From: Nocardia kruczakiae NBRC 101016
Lineage (GTDB): Bacteria; Actinomycetota; Actinomycetes; Mycobacteriales; Mycobacteriaceae
Reading direction: 5' to 3'
Length of the DNA stretch: 37,362 nt
Assembly: GCF_001612965.1 (NCBI RefSeq)
Contig: NZ_BDBL01000063.1
Location: 1-37,362, forward strand
Under the pieces are notes generated by a model that was given only the letters and a program-made list of their open reading frames with translations, searched no databases and was not told where the DNA came from. The position numbers and the translations under genes were made by a program. This document shows, piece after piece, positions 1 through 7,384 of this stretch (position 1 is its first letter; each line of letters begins with the position of its first letter).

Positions 1-216
1 ATATACGCCCCTTGTGCACGGCCCCCGTCGCCGCACCGTAGAAGTCACGACCGATCGCTGTCGGGCGATTCTCGATGCGCACGCAGGCCGGGCAAGTGGG
101 AACGCGTTCGTGTCGCGTGATTGAATTTATGGTAGTTGCAGATAGGTGCCGGCGCACGGCGCTCGGTCTGCATGTCGTCGCCGGCTGCTCGTGCCGGATC
201 AGAGAAAGGTAACGCT

Positions 217-2019
217 GTGTCGGAGCATGACGACGGTAGGAGACCCTTCCGCCGTGGCAGTACCGGTCCGGACTCGGCCGGCTCCGGCACACCTGCCAAC
301 GACCGCGGAGAAGGAGACCGTCGCTCCGGAGGCTTCCGGCGCGGCGACGATACGCGCCGCTCCAGTGGCTACGGCGCGCGTGACGACGACCGGCGCGGTG
401 GTACCGGGCGCGGCGACGACCGCCGTGGATCCGATCGCGGCACCGGTGGTTACGGCCGAGGTGGAGACGATCGCCGCTCCGGTGGCTTCCGGCGTGGCGA
501 CGATGACCGCCGCTCCGGCGGATATGGCCGCGGCGACGACGACCGGCGCTCCGGTGGTTACGGGCGCGGTGGAGACGACCGTCGATCGGGCGGATATGAG
601 CGCGGTGGCGACGACCGTCGTCCGGGTGGCTTCCGCCGCGACAGCGACGACCGCCGTTCCGGTGGTTACGGCCGCGGTGGTGACGATCGCCGCTCGGGCG
701 GTTCCAGCCGCGGAGACGACGATCGCCGCTCGGGCGGGCATCCGCGTGGTGGTGATGATCGCCGTTCCGGTGGTTATGAGCGCGGTCGCGATGACCGGCA
801 CTCCGGCGGTTCCGGCGGTGGCGGTGATGACCGTCGTTCCGGTGGTTACAGCCGTGGTGGCGATGACCGTCGTTCCGGTGGTTACGCGCGCGGCGGGGAC
901 GATCGCCGTTCCGGTGGTTCAGAGCGTGGTGGAGACGACCGGCGGTCCGGTGGTTCCGGGCGCGGGGGCGACGACCGTCGATCGGGCGGATTCCGGCGTG
1001 ACGAAGGAGATCGTCGCTCGGGTGGTCACGGACGCGGCACGGATGATCGCCGTGGTGGCTTCCGGCGCGACGAAGGCGGCCGGCGTCCGGGAGGCACGGG
1101 CGGTCGTGACGATCGTCCGGGGGGTTACAGCCGGGGCGAGGGGGATCGGCGCGGCGGGTTCCGGCGTGGTGGCGCGGACTCCGAGCGTCGGTTCGGGTCC
1201 GCCGACGAGGCCGAGACCACCGCGCGCACCGGGGAAGCCGCGGAGACCGGCGCGAACTTCGAGGACCGCGAGGCGCGGCGACGGGGTGGCGAAGGAGCCC
1301 GTGTCGGCGGCGAGAACCGGGCGGGGCGGCCCGACGAGCCCGCGTTGCCGGACGATGTGCAGGCGAGCGATCTGGACGGCGCGGTGCGCCGCGATCTGCT
1401 GAGCCTCGACAAGAACAACGCAGAGGCGGTCGCCCGGCACCTGGTGATGGCCGCCCGGCTCCTCGACGAGGATCCGGAGCAGGCACTCGAACATGCGCGC
1501 GCCGCCCGGCGGCGTGCCGGACGCATCGCGGTGGTTCGCGAAACGGCCGGTGTCACCGCCTATCACGCCGGTGAGTGGGCCGAAGCCCTGTCCGAGCTGC
1601 GCACCGCGCGCCGGATGTCCGGTGGCTCGGGTCTGCTGGCGGTCATGGCCGATTGCGAACGCGGGCTGGGGCGGCCCGAACGCGCGATCGAACTCGGCCG
1701 CAGCGACGAGGCGCGTGCGCTGTCGGGCGACGAGGCGACCGAGCTGCGGATCGTCGTCGCCGGTGCGCGAATGGATTTGGGCCAATACGATCAGGCCGTG
1801 GTCACCTTGCAGACGCCGGAACTGGATCCTTCGCGATCCGGTCCCGCCTCGGCACGGTTGTTCTACGCCTATGCGGAGGCGCTGCTCGCCGCCGGCCGGT
1901 CCGATGAGGCACTGCAGTGGTTCCTCAATGCGGCCGCGGCCGATGTCGACGGCGATACCGACGCCGAGGAGCGTGCCGACGAACTCGCGGGCGCACAGGT
2001 CGACGACGACGTGGAGTAA
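217..2019 (+). CDS. TPR-type protein with long Arg/Gly/Asp-rich repeat N-terminus (Rv1691-like)
   Basis: About 600 residues. The C-terminal part (about 380-600) consists of paired helices with TPR-like spacing (for example YHAGEWAEALSELRTARR and LGQYDQAVVTLQTP) and matches the position of the TPR protein Rv1691 at the head of the M. tuberculosis tlyA region. Residues about 20-350 are low-complexity and very probably disordered, dominated by a 12-residue repeat of the form GG-aromatic-x-RGGDDRRS (residues 77-280). I chose GTG 217 because AGAAAGG lies 7 nt upstream; an in-frame ATG at 172 and TTG at 136 lack such a site. The stop is 3 nt before the HAD gene, so the two are probably co-transcribed. 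TPRs usually bind proteins and the Arg/Gly-rich tail could bind RNA, but the function is unknown. Long open frames on the other strand here are composition artefacts. Confidence 0.85.
   Translation: MSEHDDGRRPFRRGSTGPDSAGSGTPANDRGEGDRRSGGFRRGDDTRRSSGYGARDDDRRGGTGRGDDRRGSDRGTGGYGRGGDDRRSGGFRRGDDDRRSGGYGRGDDDRRSGGYGRGGDDRRSGGYERGGDDRRPGGFRRDSDDRRSGGYGRGGDDRRSGGSSRGDDDRRSGGHPRGGDDRRSGGYERGRDDRHSGGSGGGGDDRRSGGYSRGGDDRRSGGYARGGDDRRSGGSERGGDDRRSGGSGRGGDDRRSGGFRRDEGDRRSGGHGRGTDDRRGGFRRDEGGRRPGGTGGRDDRPGGYSRGEGDRRGGFRRGGADSERRFGSADEAETTARTGEAAETGANFEDREARRRGGEGARVGGENRAGRPDEPALPDDVQASDLDGAVRRDLLSLDKNNAEAVARHLVMAARLLDEDPEQALEHARAARRRAGRIAVVRETAGVTAYHAGEWAEALSELRTARRMSGGSGLLAVMADCERGLGRPERAIELGRSDEARALSGDEATELRIVVAGARMDLGQYDQAVVTLQTPELDPSRSGPASARLFYAYAEALLAAGRSDEALQWFLNAAAADVDGDTDAEERADELAGAQVDDDVE
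445..1056 (+). repeat. 36-bp in-frame tandem repeat array, about 17 units
   Basis: Seventeen consecutive 36-bp units encode 12-residue blocks such as GGYGRGGDDRRS, GGFRRGDDDRRS and GGYERGGDDRRP. The spacing is exact: unit 1 starts at 445 and unit 17 at 1021. Units differ mainly at the third and fourth residues and at silent positions, so the array is an old but length-conserved amplification. Less regular copies flank it on both sides. Confidence 0.9.
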
Positions 2020-2022
2020 CTA

Positions 2023-2910
2023 GTGGCAGCATCGCTTCGGGAGGGCTTCGAAGCTCTCCTGCTGGATCTGGACGGCACGCTGTATCGGGGTGCGGAGGTG
2101 ATCGCCGGCGCGCCGGCGGCCCTGGACGCCGGCGGCGGCGCGCAGAAGCTGATGTTCGTCACCAACAACGCCAGCCGGTCGGCCGGTGTGGTGGCCGCGC
2201 ATCTGCGTGAATTGGGTTTCGGCGCAAGCGAATCCGATGTCGTCACCAGTGCGCAGGCGGCCGCGCATGTGCTCGCCTCCCGGCTGGCCGCCGGATCCAC
2301 CGTGCTGATCGTCGGCACCGACGACCTTGCCGCGGAGATCGAACAGGTGGGCCTGCAACCGATTCGGCGTTTCAACGGGGTGGCCCCGGCCGCCGTCGTG
2401 CAGGGACATTCGCCACAGACCGGATGGCCGGACCTCGCCGAAGCGGCCTACGCGGTACGGGCAGGGGCGCTGTGGGTGGCCGCGAACGCGGATGCCACGC
2501 TGCCGAACGAGCGCGGCCTGGCGCCGGGCAACGGTGCGATGGTCGCGGCATTGCGAGCCGCGACCGACCAGGAACCCGTGGTAGCCGGTAAACCCTATGC
2601 GCCGCTGCTCGAGGACGCGCTGGTGCGCGCGGAAACCCGCGACGCACTCGTGGTCGGGGACCGGCTCGACACCGATATCGACGGCGCCCGGTGTGTCGGT
2701 CTGCCGTCGTTGATGGTCCTCACCGGCGTCAGCACTCTCGACGACCTGCGGCCCCGCCCCGCCGATCACCGCCCCACCTACATCTCCCGCACCCTCGACG
2801 CACTGAATCACCCGGTGATCCGGCAGGAATCGACCGAGGGCGACGCGATCGACCACCTGGCGAATTTGTTGGACGAAAACCCCAACCGCGCAATCGAATT
2901 GGCGCGGTAA
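2023..2910 (+). CDS. HAD-IIA family phosphatase (Rv1692-like, glycerol-3-phosphate phosphatase candidate)
   Basis: A 295-residue hydrolase with all HAD motifs. Motif I is DLDGT (D15 nucleophile, D17 acid/base), motif II is VTNN near 46-49, motif III is the lysine of AGKPYAP near 190, and motif IV is GDRLDTDIDG near 212-221. Length and motif spacing fit the NagD-like subgroup with a C2 cap between motifs II and III. The M. tuberculosis counterpart Rv1692 is reported to dephosphorylate glycerol 3-phosphate during phospholipid head-group recycling; the same substrate here is inferred from orthology and position. The GTG start at 2023 is supported by GGAG at 2013-2016, inside the end of the TPR gene, which suggests translational coupling. 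A soluble cytoplasmic enzyme is expected. Confidence 0.88.
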   Translation: MAASLREGFEALLLDLDGTLYRGAEVIAGAPAALDAGGGAQKLMFVTNNASRSAGVVAAHLRELGFGASESDVVTSAQAAAHVLASRLAAGSTVLIVGTDDLAAEIEQVGLQPIRRFNGVAPAAVVQGHSPQTGWPDLAEAAYAVRAGALWVAANADATLPNERGLAPGNGAMVAALRAATDQEPVVAGKPYAPLLEDALVRAETRDALVVGDRLDTDIDGARCVGLPSLMVLTGVSTLDDLRPRPADHRPTYISRTLDALNHPVIRQESTEGDAIDHLANLLDENPNRAIELAR

Positions 2911-2915
2911 CGGTT

Positions 2916-2939
2916 CGACTCACGGTGATGATCGAGTCG
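2916..2939 (+). terminator. Weak inverted repeat after the HAD gene
   Basis: Arms CGACTC and GAGTCG separated by 12 nt begin 6 nt after the stop codon. There is no T-tract and the stem is only 6 bp, so terminator activity is tentative. Confidence 0.3.
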
Positions 2940-3253
2940 CGGCGGGGCACACGATTCGCCGACCGCGGCTCGGAGCGGCGATTCCGGCCAGTAGGCCGGC
3001 AAGGGTATCGGAGAGCAGCACGCTGACCATGGCGGCACTGGGTCGCCTTCGTTCGACTGGTTCGCCAGCGTAAACACTCGCACGTAATAAGTTGGGGCCG
3101 TGGCTGTCTACGGTAGGCACTTCGTTCGGCCGCCAACTCGGCGTTGGGGGCCAAATGGCTGGCCTCTCGCGGCGGGGTGACGGCACCCTGCTGTGGCATG
3201 GGGGAGACGACGTGCACGATTCGACAACTGTCCCGGTCAGGTAAGCCCCCGGC

Positions 3254-3345
3254 GATGCCAACGGGCTGCCGTTCGGCGATGACACCTTCGACGTCGCCCT
3301 GTGTGAGCGGGTGTTCCAGCACATCGGCGCTGCCCGGTTCGTCGG
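3254..3345 (+). pseudogene. Remnant of a class I SAM-dependent methyltransferase
   Basis: The frame starting at 3254 reads DANGLPFGDDTFDVALCERV followed by FQHIG. This resembles the motif II/III region of Methyltransf_11-type enzymes (residue pattern A-x-x-LPF-x-D-x-x-FD-x-V plus ER-V-x-QH). It is preceded by an in-frame TAA at 3242-3244 and lacks both the glycine-rich SAM loop upstream and any methyltransferase C-terminus downstream. The rest of 2940-3345 shows no convincing gene on either strand. I read it as a decayed fragment in an intergenic scar; chance resemblance over 25 residues is possible. Confidence 0.4.
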
Positions 3346-4089
3346 TCAGTCGTCGCGATCTTCGGCGGTCATGGAAGCTGCCGCGGTCTCCGGAATCAGG
3401 CCCAGGCGGCGTAGTAGCGGGGCGGCGGCGGCTCCGGCGCGGCGTCGGCTGATCGCGGCGGATTCGTGTGCGGCAGTGGGGATTTTGAGCCACCAGCGTT
3501 CCAACGGCCGGTAGTCGGCGGCGGGGACCAGGCGCGCGGCGAGGTCCGGTCGCTGCGCCCACAAATAGCGGCGGGCCCGGGCGGCGTGCATGGGGTCGGA
3601 GGCGATCATGATGCGGTCGGCCCGTTCCAGAGCGGGGATCGTGAATTCGATGTTCTGCCAAGTGGTTTCGGCGGACGTTTCGGTGCGGATGCGCTCGGGT
3701 GGGACGCCGAGGTGAGCGCGGGTGTAGTCGGCCATGACCGTCGCTTCCACCCAGGGGCCGTGTACGGCGCCGCCACTGAAGATCAGGAATCCCTCGCGGT
3801 CGGGCGGCAGCGAGCGGGCGCCGATGCGGCATCGCCAGCGCTGCAACGCGCGCGTGCGGCCGTCGGCGGCGGCCGGGTAGCCCAGCACGACCACCGCGTC
3901 GGTGTCGCCGGCTCGAGCTTCGCGCCGCGGTCCGAGTAGTAGTTGCCGGGATGCGCGCCAGTGGGCGTATTCGGCGGCGGCGACCACCGCGGTCGCCGTC
4001 CATGCCGCCGCGAGTGCGACGAACCGGGCGGATCCATGTCGTCGCGTACCTCCCACGCCGCCATTGTGCCAACATCTGCCGCACACCAC
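3346..4089 (-). CDS. YdcF/SanA-type (DUF218) membrane-anchored protein
   Basis: About 247 residues. One hydrophobic segment (FVALAAAWTATAVVAAAEYA, about residues 23-43) probably anchors the protein in the membrane. It is followed by a DUF218-like domain with DAVVVLGYP, an FSGG turn, the E-x-S-x-x-T-x-x-N block (ETSAETTWQN) and a late SDPMHAARA strand-helix. DUF218 proteins in other bacteria are linked to envelope integrity and vancomycin tolerance, but their reaction is not settled. The GTG start at 4089 has a modest AGGA upstream; GTG 4086 is also possible. The gene is opposite to its neighbours and lies in the stretch that separates the HAD gene from tlyA, so it belongs to an inserted accessory segment. 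Confidence 0.75.
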   Translation of the reverse strand: MVCGRCWHNGGVGGTRRHGSARFVALAAAWTATAVVAAAEYAHWRASRQLLLGPRREARAGDTDAVVVLGYPAAADGRTRALQRWRCRIGARSLPPDREGFLIFSGGAVHGPWVEATVMADYTRAHLGVPPERIRTETSAETTWQNIEFTIPALERADRIMIASDPMHAARARRYLWAQRPDLAARLVPAADYRPLERWWLKIPTAAHESAAISRRRAGAAAAPLLRRLGLIPETAAASMTAEDRDD

Positions 4090-4256
4090 CGGTCCTGGGG
4101 CTTCGGCGGTCGACGTCGAGCGGTCGGCGTCCGGCCCCGGTTCGACTGTCGTGCCCTCCTCACCGACACCGGAATCGGCGCGACACGCCCGGCGGATGGA
4201 GGTCTTGGTCGCCTTCCCGGAAACGCAGCGAGGAAATCCGCTGGTCCCAGCATCGA

Positions 4257-4284
4257 CGTGATGCCACGATCACGTGACATCACG
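4257..4284. promoter_or_regulatory. Operator-like repeated ATCACG motif upstream of the GNAT gene
   Basis: CGTGAT, a 6-nt spacer (GCCACG) and ATCACG form an inverted repeat at 4257-4274. A third copy of ATCACG follows at 4279-4284, ten bases after the second. The repeated phasing just upstream of the acetyltransferase start looks like a regulator site; no regulator is adjacent. Confidence 0.35.
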
Positions 4285-4313
4285 TCATGACGACCGCGCT
4301 GAGAGGACGCCGC

Positions 4314-4712
4314 ATGATTGCGGATCTCCGCATCCGTTTCGCTGTCGACGATGAGGTGCTCTCGCGGCTGCACACCGACGCATTCGGCGGTGACCACGTG
4401 CAGAGCCCTTGGAAGGCACGCCTGGAACGACACAGCAGATCTTGGGTCGGTGCATTCGTCGGCGATCAGCTAGTCGGGTTCGTGCACGCAGTCTGGGACG
4501 GAGGTCGGCATGCGTTCCTCCTCGACACCATGGTCGCACCTGACCTCCAGCATCAGCGCATCGGAACCAGCCTGGTCGCGGCTCTTGTCAGCGACCTTCG
4601 CGAACTCGGTATCGAGTGGCTCCACGTCGACTACGAACCACACCTCAACAGCTTCTATCGCGACACCTGCGGGTTCCGAACCACCGACGCCGGCCTGCTA
4701 CGACTGAACTGA
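4314..4712 (+). CDS. GNAT family N-acetyltransferase
   Basis: A 132-residue single-domain GNAT protein. The acetyl-CoA binding core is visible as FLLDTMVAPDLQHQRIGTSL (motif A, Q/R-x-x-G-x-G/A type, about residues 69-87), followed by the LHVDYEPHLNSFYRDTCGF strand-helix with the tyrosine often used as general acid, and a short C-terminal strand. I chose ATG 4314 because GAGAGGA at 4301-4307 is 6 nt upstream; the in-frame ATG at 4287 has no ribosome binding site. The substrate cannot be inferred. The gene stands alone on the plus strand downstream of a repeated ATCACG operator-like element, within the insert between the HAD gene and the tlyA group. Confidence 0.82.
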   Translation: MIADLRIRFAVDDEVLSRLHTDAFGGDHVQSPWKARLERHSRSWVGAFVGDQLVGFVHAVWDGGRHAFLLDTMVAPDLQHQRIGTSLVAALVSDLRELGIEWLHVDYEPHLNSFYRDTCGFRTTDAGLLRLN

Positions 4713-5192
4713 CACCGAACGCCACGACGGCAGAAACCAACCACGACGATCCAGCTCGACCCACACCATAGGGACACCCGCGGAGCGCAGCGGCGACTTG
4801 TCTCCCTCGGAACGCGGCTGCGACTCCTCGGAGTCAGGCACCGAGGACCGGTTCCGGTGGGGCCGCTGGGCTCCGCTTCGAACGTCGAGATATTCGGTCA
4901 GGTCCGCTTCGGCGACCGGTGTATCGAGGTCTGCGTCCTCACCGCGCGGCGAGGTCCTCTGGTGTCACCGTCGAGCGGTCGTCGGGCGTGCGGGTGATCC
5001 TGCGTTTACGGTCCGGTGTTGCCGGCCACGCCGTGGCCGTAGAAGGGCAGGCAGCCATTCTTGCCTGCTCCTTGTGGGAGACCGGCGCATGCATGTGACG
5101 CGGGTCCGGCGACGGCTCGGCCGCGAGCGGCTGTGGGCCAGGTACGCGGCCGCTGGGCGCCACCGTGACGTCCGTTTCACCCGTGCCGCCGC
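4713..5192. other. Gene-free stretch between GNAT gene and Rv1693-like gene
   Basis: About 480 bp without a convincing gene. Open frames exist on both strands but lack ribosome binding sites and family resemblance, and they are rich in Arg, Ser and Cys as expected for non-coding high-GC DNA. The only clear structure is the inverted repeat at 5043-5073. Confidence 0.6.
5043..5073. repeat. Inverted repeat, possible terminator hairpin
   Basis: AAGGGCAGGCA (5043-5053) pairs with TGCCTGCTCCTT (5062-5073) with a single one-base bulge and an 8-nt loop. It lies 161 bp before the next start and 330 bp after the GNAT stop. It could end transcription arriving from either side; no long T-tract is present. 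Confidence 0.4.
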
Positions 5193-5223
5193 TTGCCGGG
5201 ATGTCGGTGAGCTCCGGTAGCGT
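5193..5223 (+). promoter_or_regulatory. Candidate promoter of the Rv1693-like/tlyA/nadK/recN operon
   Basis: TTGCCG (5193-5198) and TAGCGT (5218-5223) are separated by 19 bp. The ATG at 5234 is 10 nt beyond the -10 and has no Shine-Dalgarno sequence, so a leaderless or near-leaderless transcript is likely. Confidence 0.45.
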
Positions 5224-5233
5224 TATCGGCACC

Positions 5234-5524
5234 ATGACTACGCCCATTCCGCGTCCGCATCCGTCCGGTTCCTCCGGTCCTCGTCCGGGAGTTCCGCTGC
5301 CCGGACAGCATCTCGCGGGAGGGACGGCGGAGTTCGCCGACCCGGAGAAGGTGCGGGCCGAGGTGGCGGCGTTGCTCGCGGAGTTGCCCGGGGGCCGGCG
5401 CCAGAGCGGTGACGAGGCCGACGGGGTGGACCGCGCGGGAACCGATATCACCCGGCGGGCGCGCATTCTCGAACAGGCACACGAGGTGCTGGTCGGCGCG
5501 CTGGCGACGGTGGACAAGATCTGA
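5234..5524 (+). CDS. Conserved hypothetical protein upstream of tlyA (Rv1693 position)
   Basis: A 96-residue soluble protein. Residues 1-35 are Pro/Gly/Ser rich. The remainder is helical and acidic: FADPEKVRAEVAALLAELPG, then ITRRARILEQAHEVLVGALA near the C-terminus. It sits where M. tuberculosis has the small unknown gene Rv1693, one base before the tlyA start, so it is almost certainly co-translated with tlyA. No catalytic motif is seen and the function is unknown. ATG 5234 was chosen because it follows a plausible -10 hexamer by 10 nt; earlier in-frame codons would run through the promoter. Confidence 0.75.
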   Translation: MTTPIPRPHPSGSSGPRPGVPLPGQHLAGGTAEFADPEKVRAEVAALLAELPGGRRQSGDEADGVDRAGTDITRRARILEQAHEVLVGALATVDKI

Positions 5525-5525
5525 G

Positions 5526-6362
5526 GTGGCCAGGCGCGCGCGAGTGGACGCCGAACTGGTTCGCCGCGGATTGGCGCGATCGCGAGAACACGCGGTCGAG
5601 CTGATCGGTGCGGGCCGCGTCCTGATCAACGGTGCGGTCGCGTCGAAACCGGCGACCGCGGTCGAGCCGAATACTCCCCTGCTGGTTCGCGAGGAACCCG
5701 ACGAGGTCCAGTGGGCCTCGCGGGGCGCGCACAAGGTGCTGGGCGCGCTGGAGGCGTTCGAGCCGCTCGGAGTGAGCGTCGCCGGGAAGCGCTGCCTCGA
5801 CGCCGGCGCGTCGACCGGCGGATTCACCGATGTGCTGCTCGCCCGCGGCGCCCGCGAGGTGGTCGCCGTCGATGTGGGTTACGGGCAGCTGGTGTGGCGG
5901 CTGCGCAACGACGAGCGGGTCCGGGTGTTCGACCGCACCAATGTGCGCGCGCTGACGCCGGAAGCGATCGACGGTCCCGTCGAGTTGGTGGTCGCCGATC
6001 TGTCGTTCATCTCCCTGGCCCTGGTGCTGCCGGCGCTGGCCGCCTGCTGTGCACCGGGTGCGGATCTGCTGCCCATGGTGAAACCGCAGTTCGAGGTCGG
6101 TAAACAGCGAGTAGGCTCCGGCGGTGTGGTGCGTGATCCGGCTCTGCGTGCCGAGGCGGTGACCGAGGTGGCCGCCGCGGCCGCCGAACTGGGCCTGCGC
6201 ACCCGCGGTGTGGTCGCCAGCCCCTTGCCCGGCCCGTCCGGCAACGTCGAGTATTTCCTGTGGCTGCGCAAGGACACACCGGGCACCGAGTCGGCGGACA
6301 CCGAATCGGAGCCCGATATCAGCGAATTGGTGCAGCGTGCGGTCGAGGAGGGGCCACAGTGA
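5526..6362 (+). CDS. tlyA: TlyA family rRNA 2'-O-methyltransferase (hemolysin-A type)
   Basis: 278 residues, close to mycobacterial TlyA. An N-terminal S4 RNA-binding domain (RRARVDAELVRRGLARSREH onward, about residues 3-60) is followed by an FtsJ/RrmJ-like methyltransferase fold. The SAM-binding motif is CLDAGASTGGFTD near 89-101; catalytic-type residues appear in VADLSFISL (Asp), MVKPQFEVGK (Lys) and PGPSGNVEYFLWLR (Glu). TlyA 2'-O-methylates 16S and 23S rRNA, and loss of the enzyme gives capreomycin resistance in mycobacteria; the same role is inferred here. The GTG start at 5526 gives the family N-terminus and lies 1 nt after the preceding stop. The stop overlaps nadK by 4 nt. Confidence 0.93.
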   Translation: MARRARVDAELVRRGLARSREHAVELIGAGRVLINGAVASKPATAVEPNTPLLVREEPDEVQWASRGAHKVLGALEAFEPLGVSVAGKRCLDAGASTGGFTDVLLARGAREVVAVDVGYGQLVWRLRNDERVRVFDRTNVRALTPEAIDGPVELVVADLSFISLALVLPALAACCAPGADLLPMVKPQFEVGKQRVGSGGVVRDPALRAEAVTEVAAAAAELGLRTRGVVASPLPGPSGNVEYFLWLRKDTPGTESADTESEPDISELVQRAVEEGPQ

Positions 6363-7384
6363 AGCGGGAGATCCTGCTCGTCGCCCATCCGGGCCGTTCC
6401 GAACTGCTCGAGACCGCACATCGGGTCGCGAAGATCTTCGCCGATGCCGGAATCGGGCTGCGGGTCCTCGAGGACGAGGCCTACAGCACCAAACTGGATT
6501 TCGACGACACCGGCGAACCCGACGGCTATCCGGTGCGGGTGATGCCGCACGGCCCCGACGCCGCGGTCGGCTGTGAGATGGTGCTCGCGCTCGGTGGCGA
6601 CGGCACCTTCCTGCGCGGCGCGGAGATGGCGCATCCGGCCCGGGTTCCGGTGCTGGGAATCAATCTGGGCCGCATCGGTTTTCTCACCGAGGCCGAGGCC
6701 GAACATCTCGACGACGCGCTGGCCCAGGTGGTGCGCGGCGATTACCGCATCGAGCAGCGGATGACCGTGGATGTCAGTGTCCGCGTCGATGATGTGGTCG
6801 TGGAACGCGGATGGGCCCTCAACGAGGCCAGTATCGAGAATGCCGCCCGCATGGGCGTGCTGGAGGTCGTCCTCGAGGTCGACGGCCGCCCGGTATCGCA
6901 ATTCGGTTGTGACGGTGTGCTGATCGCGACCCCCACCGGCTCCACCGCCTACGCCTTCTCCGCGGGTGGTCCCGTGGTGTGGCCCGAACTCGAGGCGCTG
7001 CTGGTGATTCCCAGCAACGCGCACGCACTGTTCGCGCGGCCGCTGGTGACCAGCCCGGAGTCGCGAATCGCGGTGGAAACCGTTGCGGCAGGCCATGATG
7101 CGATCGTCTTCCTGGACGGCCGGCGTACGCTGGCATTGCCGCGGGGTGGGCGATTCGAAGCGGTGCGCGGCGCCGAACCGGTGCGCTGGGTGCGGCTGGA
7201 TTCCGCCCCCTTCGCCGATCGGATGGTGCGCAAATTCCGCTTACCCGTGACAGGCTGGCGGGGCCGGCGGCCGGAACGGCCGCGCGCGGCCGGAACGGCC
7301 CGTACTTCCACCGAGCAACCCGGCTCAGGCGATAGCGAACACCGCCGAACGGAGAGCACACGTGCTGACAGAGATCAGGATTGA
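6359..7384 (+). CDS. nadK: NAD kinase
   Basis: 341 residues; makes NADP from NAD using ATP or polyphosphate. The diagnostic GGDGTFLRGAEMA motif is at about residues 79-91, the conserved NEASIEN element at about 153-159, and GCDGVLIATPTGSTAYAFSA near 182-201. The GTG start overlaps the tlyA stop (GTGA). The catalytic fold ends around residue 300. The last 40 residues are a Pro/Arg/Ser/Thr-rich tail (from about GWRGRRPERPRAAG) that runs 23 bp into recN, longer than the 307-residue mycobacterial protein. The extension has no recognisable domain. Confidence 0.93.
   Translation: MKREILLVAHPGRSELLETAHRVAKIFADAGIGLRVLEDEAYSTKLDFDDTGEPDGYPVRVMPHGPDAAVGCEMVLALGGDGTFLRGAEMAHPARVPVLGINLGRIGFLTEAEAEHLDDALAQVVRGDYRIEQRMTVDVSVRVDDVVVERGWALNEASIENAARMGVLEVVLEVDGRPVSQFGCDGVLIATPTGSTAYAFSAGGPVVWPELEALLVIPSNAHALFARPLVTSPESRIAVETVAAGHDAIVFLDGRRTLALPRGGRFEAVRGAEPVRWVRLDSAPFADRMVRKFRLPVTGWRGRRPERPRAAGTARTSTEQPGSGDSEHRRTESTRADRDQD

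Noticed and set aside
445..1056. CRISPR-like regular repeats
   Set aside because: The 36-bp units are contiguous with no unique spacers and stay in frame within a protein.
199..1785. Long open frames on the minus strand and in other plus frames over the repeat region
   Set aside because: They are made of Ala/Thr/Val/Arg runs produced by reading a GC-rich 36-bp repeat out of frame; none has a ribosome binding site or a family match.
4798..5220. 140-codon plus-strand frame and a minus-strand frame over 4939-5517
   Set aside because: Arg/Ser/Cys-rich composition, no ribosome binding site, and overlap with the better-supported Rv1693-like gene and its promoter.
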